Source: Apostichopus japonicus (lineage: Eukaryota > Echinodermata > Holothuroidea > Aspidochirotida > Stichopodidae). From it: a DNA stretch of 64,000 nt. The stretch spans positions 18,351,678-18,415,677 of the forward strand of contig NC_092579.1 in the NCBI RefSeq assembly GCF_037975245.1, written 5' to 3'. A program made the translations under genes and the position numbers. Shown one piece after another: positions 24,501 through 39,500 of this stretch. Each line of letters starts with the position of its first letter. Positions within the stretch are counted from its first letter, which is position 1. Under the pieces are notes generated by a model. It saw only the letters and a program-made list of their open reading frames with translations, was not told the DNA's origin and ran no database searches.

Positions 24501-27500
24501 ATTTAAAAAAATATATATATATTATTTTAAATATTTTTAACATAAAAACAATCAACTGAAAAAACATTGGTTTGTCAGCTTGGCTAGACTGGGCTAATAC
24601 TAGCCCTGCTTCATGTCATTTAATTCAGATAACTGTTTCATGTAAAAATGTTGCGCTTTACCGTGTACGCTCTGTATGCTGAATTTAGCTATTACACAAT
24701 TCATGTCAATAAAACTGTTTCCTGAAAAACGACGACTCATGCCGTATGGTGCTGCAGCTATGCAGCACAGAAAATTATGTTTATTACTTCAATTCCCCCA
24801 AAGATGCGAAACATGTTTTGCTGTTTATGGATGTTTTTCTGAGGTTGCATGGTGGCAAGTTTTGTTTTTCTGACATTGGTGGAGGGAGGTTAGGCCATTA
24901 AACAGAGGAAGTAATCGTTTGTCTGTGATTAGTCTGTCTGTCCTTATAGCTTTAATATCATTACAGGATCAGAGGGAATGGCATTAAACTTCCTTAGAAT
25001 CGCTATGTCAGGTATCCAAGTGATTATCTCTCTAAGCTCTTTCAAGCAGTCACTATCACCCCCCCCCTCCCCCCACCCTTATTTTTTTTTCAGTTTTCAT
25101 GTTTTGTTTGGATTTTTTTTCTAAATTTGTTTTATTTGTTTTTTCTTTCTCTCTCTGTTGCAGGTGATGTTAGCTACAGAAATACACACAGGAAAGCAAT
25201 TTGCAAGTAAGTACGATGACTAGATGGTTTTTAATAATCATATTAAAATCACTCTTTACTAGTGTTTAGTCTGCTGGGGTACTAATTGTAGGTGATATCC
25301 ATATATGCTGTTGTTATTGTAGGTAATCATTCTTTGGGGGGGGGGGCGGGGAGAACCTGTTCGCATTGCGATGATTACTTTGGTATCTTTGGGACTATGG
25401 AATGCCATAAGAATGTAAATGTACACATTGCCACATAATTACTAAGAGTGAAGTCATTATGGTGCAGTAAAAACTGCATAATAAAAAAAAAATCATTTTT
25501 TGTCCGAAATTGCGACCTTTCTGTGTCAGCTGACCGACTGCCCAATAAAAATTCAAGCTTTGGTCATTATGCTGCATATGTGACACAAAATTTACAACTG
25601 TAGAAGGAGTAAAAGCTGCATAAAAAGTTACTAAATAATGTCCATTTTGGAAGTCTGGTAGATTTGGCATTGAGACAGAAAGTAAGGTAATCTTACAGCT
25701 GTGAAGAAATTGATATGTTTTACAGAGACCTTGTGTGTGAAGATAAAAATTACAGTTTTATTAGCTTTATCTGAGCACAGAGGCTTGTTGCCATGGACAA
25801 AAGTTTACCACTGACAACTTTCCTGAATAGCAATAAACAAATTTATAACCAATTGTGATGGGTTTTGATTGCACCACGGCTAAATGGCAGGTTACCCAAC
25901 AAGTTTGTTTTGGGATGACCACAACATGGGTTATACCCATAAGTACAACCCCTGATTAGGTTATTTCCATTAAAACCCTTGATTGGGTTAAACCCATAAG
26001 TACAACCCCTGATTAGGTTATTTCCATAAGTACAACCCTTGATTGGATTATTCCCATAAGTACAACCCCAGATTAGGTTATTCTCATAAGTTCAACCCCT
26101 GATTAGGTTATACCCATAAGAGCAACCCTTGATTAGGTTATGCCCATAAGTACAACCCCTGATAAGGTTATTCGCATAAGTACAACCCTTGATTGGGTTA
26201 TTCCCATAAGTACAATCCCTGATTAGGTTATTTCCATAAGTACAACCACTGATTAGAAATTTCCATTAGTACAATCCTTGATTAGGTTTTACCCATAAGT
26301 ACAACCCTTGATTAGGTTTTATCCATAAGTACAACCCCTGATTAGATTATTTTCATAAGTACAACCCAGTCTGGTACAACCCCTGGTTAGGTTATTCCCA
26401 TAAGTACAACCCCTGGTTAGGTTATTCCCATAAGTACAACACTTGATTAGGTTTTACCCATAAGTACAACCTGTCTTAAATCATCTGCTGCAAGTGAAGC
26501 ATGGCACGAGCATGAAAAATGAACTAATAAATGCTATGATCTATGCTATGATCAAATAAATGCTATGATCTAATAAAATAAATTAGCCTGGGATAATAAT
26601 TCCAACGGAGAGTTATTAAAAAGGAAGACCTTAGGATATTAAGCATGCAGAACAAACCCTGGGGAAAGGGGTAAGGCCAACAGGAAAAGGGGTTGGGTAG
26701 GGGGGGTGAGGAAAAGGCCAACAGGAAAAGGGGTGGGAAGGGGGTAGGAAGGGAGAGGCTGACAGGACAGGTGGAGAGGAGAGGAGGAAGGTTTGTAGTA
26801 CTTTAAAATTCTGTCATGAATGCTCTTATACTGGACTGCATGTAGTTGTTATTCAGACCTTGTGATATCTTTTTGTTTCTCTTTTCCCTTTCAGTAAAAA
26901 TTCTAGAAAAAAGACACATAATAAGAGAAAAGAAAGACAAGTATGTGATGCGGGAGAGGGAAGTGCTCAGTAAACTCGATCATCCGTTCTTCGTTCGACT
27001 AGCCTTCACCTTTCAAGACAGCGAAAAGCTATGTATCCTTTTACAAATGTCTTTAAAATGGTGTCATCCAATCATGTGACCATGTCAAGATAGGTGTGCG
27101 AAGGAGTTTGTCAGTGTCCGGTAACTTGACATGTTTCCATGCGTTGTTCCTGGTTTTTGTTTTTCGTGACAATTGTTCAACCGGGCAAAGCAAGGAGAGT
27201 TTTTCCAGAGACCCCAGGATTCAAAACTTTTCTCAGACAAATATGTGAATCTGACTGGATTTTTTTTTACGGTCACATATTAAAGTATCTCCCAAACAAA
27301 GTGTCAAACTTGATGTATTGATGTAAAGTAATTTCACTCTTTCAGTTTATACTCCTATCTGATTTCAGATGAAAGATTTGCTCAGTCTGCAGAGTGTAAG
27401 AGGCACCACAAATTAAATATCAATATTGACATATAATAAGTTATGGACGTATTAACAATGTTCAGACAAACGTGCAGTATGATTGCATCTTAAAAATGGC

Positions 27501-30500
27501 ATCTTCTGAAAGAAAAGAAAAGAGATGTAAAAGCCTGCCTCGGGACTTATGTACATAAATGCCACCATTTTCATTCCGATCTTTCTATTTTTACTCAATC
27601 ATATTCTGCTCAGCTGTTTTTGCACAATTAAAAAAAAAACTGCAGGGAATGGATGGGGGGCGGGGGGCAGGAGGAGGGTAAGAAGCACCACTGCATTAAT
27701 TAACAGCAATACTTTTAGATACTCTAATTAACGTTGTTGTTTTACTGTTTGTTTATCCTACCATACACACACCCACTCTTCCCACTCCATGTAGTAGAAC
27801 ATGTGATTAATGAGTCATCTGTTTTGTTGTAACTAAGTTGAAATTACCTTAGAGACCTCACTAGTGGGGTGAGTCATCTTGTGATCATAGGCCACACCAG
27901 TTATGCTTCATTTCCTGTAAACAAATATTTAAAAGCTTCCCTTGCAGAATAAACTGGGTGGCAATAGTAGTCAGAGAGTCCTTGGCTGTCCTCAGCACTG
28001 GAAAAAAAAAGATGGTTTGGATTGCTCTGTACTTACTCATGATACAGGTAGCCTAGCTTCTAGTTTAATATTGTGGGCATAAGGTACCGTACAGTATAAA
28101 GCTACATACATGAATTGTAATGTACAGTAGTAATAAAGTGTTAATAGTATATAAATAGTGTTAACCGAACAAGAACAATAGCTTTGAAGGTGAAACCAAG
28201 GAGAATTCTTGTTTTTAAATATTTTTATGAGTTTTTTTTGGTTGGAAGGGTTGGGGGGGTTGGGGGTTAGGAAGATGTTGGGTGGGTTCTTTAGTTGTCA
28301 ATACTTGATCAGTTTTAGCTTCTGTGGATAGAAAACCATTTGGGGAATCTTCATGTTGATGGCTTGTTTGATTGCTTGGTAAAAACACGGAAGTAAAACA
28401 GTATTTTCATGTCAAAAGTCTGGCAAAGCTTACAGTATGTAGATACATAATTGAAATGATATTCAGGTTTTTGAGTTTAATTAATATTCATGAGAGCATC
28501 ACAATGTACCCTCAGCTTGTTTTGTAGAAATGAAAGTCAACTACACGAAGGTTGACAATTCGCAATCTAGCAGTTTCTAGTTTATTCTCTGATGTTAAAA
28601 GGAATGTTACAATCAGTTGAGGGTTACATGTCCTAGCCATTGTAGTCACATGAGAGGAGCTTCAGCAAGAGCAGCTTCAGTGAATTGCTGAAAAGTTTGA
28701 ATATCAGTAACCAATATTTAAATTTCTATCATGTTTGGAGGCAATCCCGAAATGGCCTTAAAAGATTTTCCAAAAGACTGATGCCCGAGCAAATTTACAG
28801 TTCTAAGCTGCATCTGCTTGAATTTTTGGACAGCACAAGGTGTAGTCAAAGTTATTTTTCTAGCCCACCAATCACCCCCTCCCCCTCCCCACCCCCAGTT
28901 CAATGTAAGCATTGAGATGTCTTTAGCACTTACAGTATGCCACGATTCTTAAGAATGGGAAATACATTTTTCATACAATAGCCTGTCTTGTGAAAGAAGT
29001 GAGTTTAAAGTCATATCAAAGTCTCTCGACAGTAAATTCTTTGCTGTTTTTGATATGAAAAGTCCTTGCCTGATATAACTATGTATTAACCTTGTATTTA
29101 ATCTGTAATCATGCAGAATCCAAAAGTTGCTTTGTAACGCTTGCGTTTCTGTGGCCGCTGGATTAAAAACATTTCTCGGAAATCTATTAGTGCACTGGTG
29201 CATGGCATGCATTTAATTAAGATTTCAGACATCGGTAGAGAGACTTCCACTCTTGAAGTCAGATGAAGTAGTGTTTCAGAGCACTGGTAGTAAATCTTAA
29301 TATCGTAGTCTGTTTGTCACTGTTCATGATCAGTCTGAAGTACGTCCTAATATACTGTGTCATATGAGTACTGTATGTACTGTTCGTCGTCTTCAAACAA
29401 AGCCATGATTAATTAAGTACCTCTGAAAACTCCATTAGTTGGCATTTTGGGGCTTGTTAAGTAAGTCATTGTACTTGATACAGTACAACAGCGGCGCTCT
29501 TGTGATTTTCTTGGAAGTGTGGGAGTCATTTTGTTCTCAGAGGTGTGAATGGTTGAATTCCACAGTATCCAACAGTTTCTATTTTTTAAATACTTTTTTC
29601 TCCCTCCTAAATTGTATGATGTATCAACATTTAATACCAAGTACATTATAACAAATAAGTTTTTAACCTTGCAGCTGTACTTTAACCTGTATTATACAAT
29701 ATACTGTAGATGGACAGTACTATTGTAATACAGGATGGAGAGGAACAGTTCACACGGTCAGTAGTAATGTCCGATACACATTGTTAACACTTTGTTGCAT
29801 TAAATGATACATTAATATTCAATGGTTCAGAGTACAAGGCATACAGAGGCATCTTTGTGTCTTTTGGAACTTACATAGTACCTATTCGGATGATTTTTCT
29901 TGCATTAGGGTAAACATGGGATGGGGGAGGGGGGGAGGGGGGGAATGAGCTGCCCTGTGCATCTCAAAAACATTTGTAAAGTGTATGCAGTTAAACTCCT
30001 TGTGTATATGGAGATGTAGAAAGTATTCTAACTGCGATGGTTTGGTTTGGTTTGTATGTATAATACACACATTCTCAGAGTACATATATGTGTGTATAAT
30101 ATACATTGCAGAGATCTTGGATGGAACAAATTTTTACGGTCATTTCACTCGAGATTTTTATCTCGACTATGATGTTTTTGTTTTTTCCTTTACTAAACCT
30201 TTTTCCCAGATTTTGGTTTGAGTTTAGCTAAACGCGGTGAACTGTTACCCTATATTCAAAAATTTGGTTCATTCGACGAGGCAGCTTCCAGATTTTATGC
30301 GGCCGAAATAATTCTGGCTTTAGAACACCTTCATCATCTCGGAATTATACACAGGTAAGAAAAAAATGGTTGTGCACCTCCACGAAGGGTGGATGGACCT
30401 TAATTAATTAATCTGATTAATTATATACAGAACACTGTTTCAAGCTCCTGTTATTTTCATATCTTCTCCTATTAAAGGGACATTCTGTTGGCTGGCAATG

Positions 30501-33500
30501 TTTTTTTATTTGTTTATTTATTTGTTTTATCACAAAAAAATATTAAAAAAATAAATACAATGTGACAAAGTACAGTGTGATACTAATATGTACAAGAAAA
30601 CTATTCCAAACTGTGACTTTCAAAACCGTATCTTGATATCTTATCCTTTACTCGAGACACCACTGTATTTTGATTGCATGGATCTATTTTGGATGTCTAA
30701 TCATACGATTCTTCCCAACAATGGCTCACCGTGGGTGCTCTGTGATGTCATAATGGCAAATGTTGTTCAAAGGAGTAACTTTCCTATCAACTTTTTGTTT
30801 TTGTTGATCTATCCTTGAAACCCGATAATATTTTTAATGTTTGCGTAGCTGTCACTGTTTGTCTGTTTGAATGATACTTTTTCGTGGAAATACAAGTTTT
30901 CCTCTGCGAATAAATGAGTTGATTATTATCCCGCAATAAACAAACAAACAATGATGACATTATTGCATTCTGTTGTTGCCAGGTGCATTCACAAATAACC
31001 ACCTTCTTTGAACAGGAAAAAAAAGCATATCTTTTGCCATACAAAATGCTGTAATGGTGTGGTTTTTGACCTAGAAAAACAGAAAATTACCAGTACTTTT
31101 CATTAGGTAATCAACTGTGGCAACCGGAAATCCCTGTAATACAGAAATACAGTATCCTTTAAACAGACTTGGTTGAAATTCCAATATCTTGTTTATTTCT
31201 GCCGAGTTTATTAGAAGCAAATTTGTATTTCTAGGTTTTCAAGTTTTGTGAATTATAGTTTTATTTCATTTAGAACTTTGCCTTCCTTTTATTGTGAGAT
31301 TTAGTTTCAGTAGTGCTAATAGAATGTACACTGTACAGTATACAGTACATTATCCGAGCAACAAGTACGATAAAGTGAACAGTTGTAAACAAGTACGATG
31401 ACGTGAACACTTGTTAACGACTACAATTACGTGAACACTTGTTAGCAAGTTTGATTAAGTATACAGTTGAAAACAAGTTCAGAATAGTTTTGCCCTTTTT
31501 TTTTTTTAACTTCCTGCCTCAAATATGTATCAAAGACCTTGTGGAATAACTTATATATGAGCAGTCATTTTCTGAACTCAAGCAGAAAGGAAGCTTGGAC
31601 AAAGAGTCAATTCGGAACAAAGACCTCACAAATTGTTATTTTTTCTTTTCCAATTTTTTTTCTTGGGGGAAAATTTCTGTCTTTATTATCGGCGAAATAG
31701 CTTTGTTTACGAGACGGATTGTCTACCCAACTAGGAACTAATGATGAAAACCTAGAAATACCACAGGCTGAGGTTTCTTCAGGATCAAATGTTTTCATGA
31801 TATTGTACGTTATAGAAACTGTAGTTTTAACCACAAACAAAACAAAACTGAGGTTGGTTGTTATGTTTTTTGTAAGTTCAATCTAAGTACCTTTTCATTA
31901 AGTTAAAGAGTTTTGACAAAAACGTAAACAGTTTGAGGTAGCTTGCTTTGAACAATGCATTTTAGTTCAAGTAAATGTCCTTCAGTTTGACTAGAGTGAG
32001 AGTAAGCTATATTTTCAGTTCATCGTGAGGGAATTAATGATAATAGTTGCTAACTAGTCACAAACTCTAATTGTGACCTTACAAAGCTCTGTAGGGGACA
32101 AGATAAAAATGTTTTTTCATTGCATTCGTACGTAATAATACTACGTACGTATGCATTAATTATCACATAGGTACGTAATAATACTACGTAGGTACGAATG
32201 TATGTGATATGCATTACGTACATACGTACGCGATATGTATTAAGTAATTATGTGAAAATACTACGTATGTGCGTACGTAGTATCATTATGTACGTACGTA
32301 CGTAATAAATTTATTTTTCCAATATTTTTAAAATTTGACCATGTCCTCTCTAGAGCTTCATATAGTATTCCTAATGTTTCCTGTTTTCTGCCATTTTTGT
32401 TTCCATATTTTATATTTGACCATGTCCTCTCTAGAGCTTCATACTGTATGAGCCTACTGTCAGTATTCCTAATGTTACCTGTTTCGACTTCCAGTATTGT
32501 TTTCTTGTGGCTCACTGTAGCCTGGTTTGTACTGCTGTGGGGTCATGGGTAGTGTGGGGATGGGGTGAAGGGGTCTTACGTGCCATCAGCATGTTTTTCT
32601 GTCAGTCCTCTTGGTTGTGTTTGTCCGTATTTCTTGTTCTCTGGGGACTTCTTTAGTCTTCTTAAACTTTGCGAGCAATCACTGGTCAATTATTTACTAG
32701 TAGCTACAGCTACTGTTTGACCTACTCTATAATATATATACAATTTATTTTATTTATCATATCTCCTCCGTCATTAGTGACGTTATTTCTTTCTCTTATA
32801 CGATTGATTTATTGATGGATATGATTGATTAATAGACTAAATTATTGAAACATGTAACAGAAACATTGAAATGGTCCTAGTATGTGTGATCCTTGATTTT
32901 GCAGCAAGAACATTTAAAACAGCAAACATTCAAGTTTTTTCGTCAATCATCAGTTTTCAGCGTAACCAATTAATGATTAAGCCTATTTCTGAAACATGAA
33001 ATTAAAATCGTATATGAACCTTTGGTCTTGAATTATGTGTGTACATTTAACTGAAAGAGCTTGTTAACGTACACCTGCCTACATTTATGGGTAAAGATCA
33101 GTAAAAAGTGACTGATATTAAAGCAGGGCTGATGATGTACGTATGAGGCCAAACCAGGGGAACCTGTGATGGAATATATTTATGAAATATTGTCATACTT
33201 GTTTGTCATGGAGTAACATTTTGATTTCCTTCAAAGAAGGGATGAATTGACATAATTAGTTTTAACCAAGGAAATTTGTATAATGCATATCTGTGGTTAC
33301 AGTGGTTGGAAGCATAATGCTGTTATACGTGCCATAAACCCCTTGGAATGCAGTTTTATTATCAGACAGGTCTGTTCAAATAGTGTTACAAAATACAGTA
33401 TGACAACACATAAAATCTGTCCTGTATTTGAACTAGATTGTTTTCTTCAGCATTTTTTTAATTATGCTGGCATTGTCTCTCAGAAATTCATGTCAGACTT

Positions 33501-36500
33501 TTATTTTTTATCTTTCTTCTTTCTGTTTTGCAGAGACTTGAAACCCGAGAATATTCTCCTCAATGAAGATATGCATATTCAAATCACAGATTTTGGGACT
33601 GCCAAGATTCTAGATTCTAATGCCAAAGAAGGTAAAATTGGGTTTAATTTATCCCTCAGTTTGAATACTTCTAATCTCAGCGTCGACACCCAACTCACTC
33701 TCTGTGCTTGTGAGTTCACGCCAGTCATGTAGAGTACTACAGCAATGTGTGACAGAGTTGACCCATCAGGGGATGGGAAAGGGTGGGGAGAGGGGTGGGG
33801 AGAGGGGTGGGGAGAGGGGTGGGGAGAGGGGTGGGGAGAGGGGTGGGATAAAGAAAAGTGTACCTAACTATGTGAGAAAAGCCAGCCTGGATGGAATGAT
33901 GTGTGTGTTATGGGTTTTATTTTTGTTATTTGAGATACATTATTAGTCTCACTCTCTACACTGGATAGTAACTATGGTAACACGTTACTGGAAACGTGAC
34001 AACTTAGGCACTCAGGTCTTATTTGCTTCTGCCTGGAGCACCGCACCTGTCGCCATGTAAACGAACATTTGCAGAAAATATATTTTATGATAGGTTGTTG
34101 CATTATTTGTCCTGATAGATGTTTGATACACCGAGGAGGGAAAAAACAAATTGGATATATATTTCATAACAAAACTTGTTTACTTCCATTGCAAAAACAA
34201 AATATTGTTCTCATGTAATATTATGCTCTGCCTATGACTGGCATACTTTGCATGCAAGAAAAAAATGGTAATTATTAACTTACATCATGCATTCTAGTTA
34301 CCAGCATATTTCACTCTATTTTTTTCTTTTTGTTGTTGTTGAAAAGATGAAGTCTTAATTGCCTTCATTAGTTAACTGATATTATGAAGTTCAATTAGAG
34401 TGACCCAACTGGAAAGCTAATTTAAGAATTTATTGAAAACACAAAAACCAACTACTTTTAAGCCCTATATAAAAATCATGCACTGAATGAGCATTAGTCG
34501 ATTTGGGGGCCTATCTTATATATCGTCCCTTGTTTCACGCACTGACAAATATGCAAATTATTTTATTTTGTTTTACGTAGTGACGAATGTTTTTAGAACA
34601 TTTATATGCCCTTAAAATTGTTCTACATCCTTTAAATTTGAAACGTCTATAAACTATAATTTGTTTTCTGTAACATAAATCTATAGATACTGTTTAAAAG
34701 GTATTATTTGTGATCAAACATTCAGTTGCAAAGCAGTGAATTGCTTTGGATCGTGATAAATAACTTTCTAACATTCGTCAGTATGCGAAACAAGGGACGA
34801 TATTTTCCCCTTTTACACAATGCCTACTATACCGACTATTTAGTAACAATTAGCATTTACAGTGTTCTGAAAAACTGCCAACGCACAAGTCACACGGGTG
34901 ATTTTTATGGCCTTTTTAGAATTTTGATTCTTCTACACAACACTCTGCTTCATTAAGCCACATATTATCATTTAACAGTGCTGACACACAAGTCTTCGGT
35001 GTTAACGAGAAGTACCCTTCAAAATCACACAAAGTCATTCAGGCTGGAGGTTTTATTTGTGTCTTTCTCATCATATCAAGCTCATCTGCGCCCACAGACG
35101 GCTGAAAGTTCACCAAAAGCTATGTCACAGTTGTTTATACTTCTCGCCCGTTGTCAATAATGACTTTGTTTGCACTGAAGATGATTCTAGAGATACAGTA
35201 CAGTACCACTGAAGCTTAGCTAAATAGCAGTACTGTAGATTCCATCCTGTTTTTCTGACAAAAATAAGTTCCACGTAACCCAAGGAACCGTTTCCTATTT
35301 GGAAAAGAATATCATTGATGAGGGTGTGGGAGAAGAGGAGGAGGAGGTGGGAGGATGAGAGAACGGGGCGGGGGAGGGGCGTAATGATTCGCAGTTGATT
35401 CTCACGGAAACAAAGCTTTTTGTGCTTTTGTGGGGGATATGTCTACTTTTGTCGTTCGAAAAGTGCCTGCTGTAGCAAAGTTATTAGAGACATGACAAAT
35501 ATTTGCATCTAGTTTATATAACCTACAGTATATGTTAAACATTACATGTCTGTTGCTAATGGGGAAATTCAGATGACAATGTGACAATTTTAGAGTTGTT
35601 TCACATAGACTGCAGTAATATTGGACAGTGTGATTCATGATGATTTCATAATAATAATGGCTCCGTGTGAACTGGAATTTTTAACGTAGATAAAATAAAA
35701 ATAATATGGACAGAAACTTCTCAATCATGAGCAGCTGGGCAAATCAAAACATTTTAGGATAAATGTTGTCCAAATCAGGGCAAATATTTAAGGGATATTT
35801 TGCTGGTTGACCATCAGACAACCTGGCTTTACATATTAGTTGCCTGAACAGCAAATTTTGGTTGTCTGAAGAAAATGTACAGTAGCAAAATAACACAGAG
35901 TTATCAATATAATTTACACTTTAAGAGAGGTGTGTAGCTTTGGTGAATGGCAGCACAATATGTACAATGTAGGAGAGATGTGTTGGTTTGGTGAATAGAA
36001 CAGCAATATGTAACACCTTAGGAGAGATGTGTAGGTTTGGTGAATAGCACACGAATATGTACACTGTAAGAGAGATGTGTAGGTTTTGGTGAATAGAACA
36101 GCAACATGTACACTGTAGGAGAGATGAGTAACCCAGTTTACCAATGTGTTGTTAAAAACGTAAACTATGAGGGTATCCCATCACGTGGGAGAAAGTGGCT
36201 AGTAAAGATTATTTATGAGATATTTTTAATTCAACATTTACAGTAGAAACAGACAGACGATAAAGGCAAATTTTCTGGAACTTCAAAACTAGTAATCTCA
36301 CAGTCCTCTTATCAACAATTTATCCAAATATTTTCTTTTTACCCCACAGTACGTGCAAATTCTTTCGTGGGAACAGCACAATATGTGTCTCCGGAACTTC
36401 TGACGGAAAAGTCTGTTTCCAAAAGGTCAGTTATTATCCACGTCTTCGTTTGCAAATATCCGTAGGAAATATTCTTGTTAGTGAAGGATACAGATATGCA

Positions 36501-39500
36501 TATGCAAAGGAAATGCGTCATTTATACATTGATGGATATAGCGTTTTAGTGATGCCAAACTGAGGTAATAAAGTGATGACTGTTATCACGTCATGAATAA
36601 ACAGCAGCGTGCTAAATATGCGCAATCAATAACAGTTTATGTTTTTGATTTATGAATATGCAAAAGTTTACTCATAGCTCTGGAATCAATGTTTTAAGGA
36701 GGTACCATGTTGCTGCTGTTTGAATGAAACAACAGTCTTTTTTAGCATAGAAAAATTTTCAAATAATGTTTGATATTCTCTTGAATAATATTTTGATATT
36801 CTTTTCAAATATGCTGATATTCCTTTTGATAATCTCTTTGTGATTGTGCAGCATTGTGTTTTTAACTGGAATCAATGTTTCTATTAAAAAGGGTTCTTAT
36901 TTTTGTATAAAAATGTTGCAGCATAATGAATGAACACAGTGTGCTGTTTACTCAGGATCTTAGTTACATATAACTGGATCATAGCAAAAGGGAACCAGCT
37001 TCAGTTTAAATTCACATTTCAAAGAATGGAAAATTTTAAATAACAACTGATGAAGCAAAGTTTATATTGGGATCTCCAGTAGTACTAAAGTTGTAGTAAC
37101 GTGGTGTACGGTAACTTCGCATGTACCCTAACTGCATGTACTGAGATATGGAATTGTAGCTAGCCAGCTGCACTATGATGATAGCCACGGTGGCTGCCAT
37201 GTTTGAAAGTCAAATTGTAAAACACTTTTTCGAACGCGACGTTGATCCACACCGTCTCAAGGAACCTTTAAATTGCAAGAAGGAGAAATAAATGTTGTAT
37301 TCTGAGGCTCTTTTGTGAATTATTTCAGCCATTTTCTGGAATTATACTGTTAATTGTAACGCATGCAAAATCTATCACATTCTAGTGTGGTCTTATCAAG
37401 GCATCGGTGACATCACATAGTTAAAGGATAAATGTAAACCACGGAGCAAACTCAACAGATATCATCATAACCTATAACCACTAAAATAACCTCTGTTCGG
37501 TTTAGCACGGAGAAGTTACCATAAACCATCCTATACGGGGTTGGCAGTCGTTTTTACATAATCATACCTCACGAATAACTTTCCGTTATTTAAAGTGTTC
37601 TATCATATTATTGTTGTTTTCTTTCTACAGTGCTGATCTTTGGGCGCTAGGATGCATCATATACCAACTGTGTGCAGGTCTACCTCCATTCAGAGGAAAC
37701 AATGAATATCTCATCTTCCAGAAGATCATCAAACTCGAGTATAGTTTCCCAGAAGGGTTCCCAGCCAAAGCTAAAGACTTGGTGGAAAAACTCCTGGTAA
37801 GGTTCTATTCTCACCATTGCAAATAATGTACATGGAAACTTTTACTATGACCCATCGGACCAGTCTTTCAGACCACCCTTCTTAAAAAGCATTTAGTCTA
37901 CCACTGTGTCAAGTAGGAGACTGTATCAAGTAGGAGATTGTAGCAAGTAGGAGGCTATATCAACTAGGAGGCTGTATCAAGTAGGAGGCTATATCTAGTA
38001 GGAGATTATTAGTTTAGGAGAGTATCAAGTACAGTAGGAGACTAACAAGTAGGAGGCTCTAACAAGTACGAGTTTGTAACAAGTAGGATGCTATATCAAG
38101 TTGGAGGTTGCATCTAGTAGGAGACTAACAATTAGGAGGCTGTATCAAGTAGGAGACTATTAATTGAGGAGACTATCAAGTAGGAGACAAGAAGTAGGAG
38201 GCTGTAACAAGTAGAAGACTAACAATTAGGAGGCTGTTACAAGTAGGAGACTGCAACAAGTAGGATGCTATATCAAGTTGGAGGTTGCATCTAGTAGGAG
38301 ACTAACAATTAGGAGGCTGTATCAAGTAGGAGACTATTAATTGAGGAGACTATCAAGTAGGAGACAAGAAGTAGGAGGCTGTAACAAGTAGGAGACTAAC
38401 AATTAGGAGGCTGTATAATGTAGGAGGTTGTATCAAGTGGGAAACTGTATCAAGTATGAGGCAGATTAGTTGAAAAAGTGGTTAAGTTTTGTAGATGATT
38501 AGCTTTGTGACTTTAGTATCTCAGGTTTCTTGTTTTTTTGTGTTCCCTATTTCAGGTCTTGGACCCCAGCAATAGATTAGGTTGTCAAGAGTGTGGAGGT
38601 TTTGAGGCACTGAAGGCTCATCCGTTTTTCGATGGCATTTCATGGGATACGTTGCATCTGGAGACGCCCCCTGCTCTTATACCTTGCACTGTCGTAGATG
38701 GCGAAGAGATTCACAGCGTCTACAATGTAAGTAACTAAGTCATTGGTGATGTCCAGAGCATTATCAGCATCTGTTACTTTGTGGAGATGCCCATGGGTGA
38801 TGGAGAGGAGAGAGGTGGGGAGTAAGAGGAGAAATGGCAGTGAACTAGTTTATATTACAATGCATCATAAAGGCCATATTATTAAAAATTATAATTGGAA
38901 TGTCCTTGGAAAGTTTGAAATTTGACTTTTGAAATTTGAAAATTGACACAATCCCCTGAACTACCAGCAAGGAAAAGTACATATTAATGTTTCCACCAGA
39001 GGGTTGTTACCCATCTCATTCTTCCGATGGAAATCTCCCCCTGCAATTTGTTATTAATCTTACACTTCCCCGACTTGTAACGTCTTCTGCTACGTCCTCT
39101 CTCTTCGGCTGATGCAGGTGGACGACTTTCAAGGCTTTGACGACGGTCTGAGCCAACACTTTGGTCGCATCAACACAGGAGACACAGAAAACGAGCATTC
39201 AGGTAACAGGCCACCGTACAAGTACGTCTTGCAGATAACCGAGGAGGAGAGGAAAGAGAGGATAGAGAAGCAGAGGCGAGAAAACAAGTGGCATAGATTT
39301 GTCCAAGACAACCTAATCCTCAAGATGGGCTTGATCGACAAGAGGAAGGTAAGACTAAGAGGTTTACATCCTTTGGATGATGGCGACATTTCTGTCAGAG
39401 TTTAGAGAGTCTTTGAATTTTGATTCTCATAGCGTTATAGCTCTCTGAACCTAATTTGTACCCCAGCAGGCTCGTCTTTTTGTAGTACAGAAGCAGGGTT

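Larger units (their letters stand above)
30355..33533. other. PDPK1 intron 4 (3.2 kb)
   Basis: Phase 2. Contains a short tandem repeat at 31360-31477, the TACGTA cluster at 32125-32310 and a duplicated 60-bp block at 32334-32490. No coding sequence supported. Confidence 0.85.
33632..36349. other. PDPK1 intron 5 (2.7 kb)
   Basis: Phase 1. Holds the G-rich 12-bp repeat at 33778-33847 and the 48-bp repeat at 35925-36128. No coding sequence supported. Confidence 0.85.

Noticed and set aside
25928-26471. Regular 30-bp repeats considered as a CRISPR array
   Set aside because: Units are directly tandem without unique spacers and lie in a metazoan intron; it is a minisatellite.
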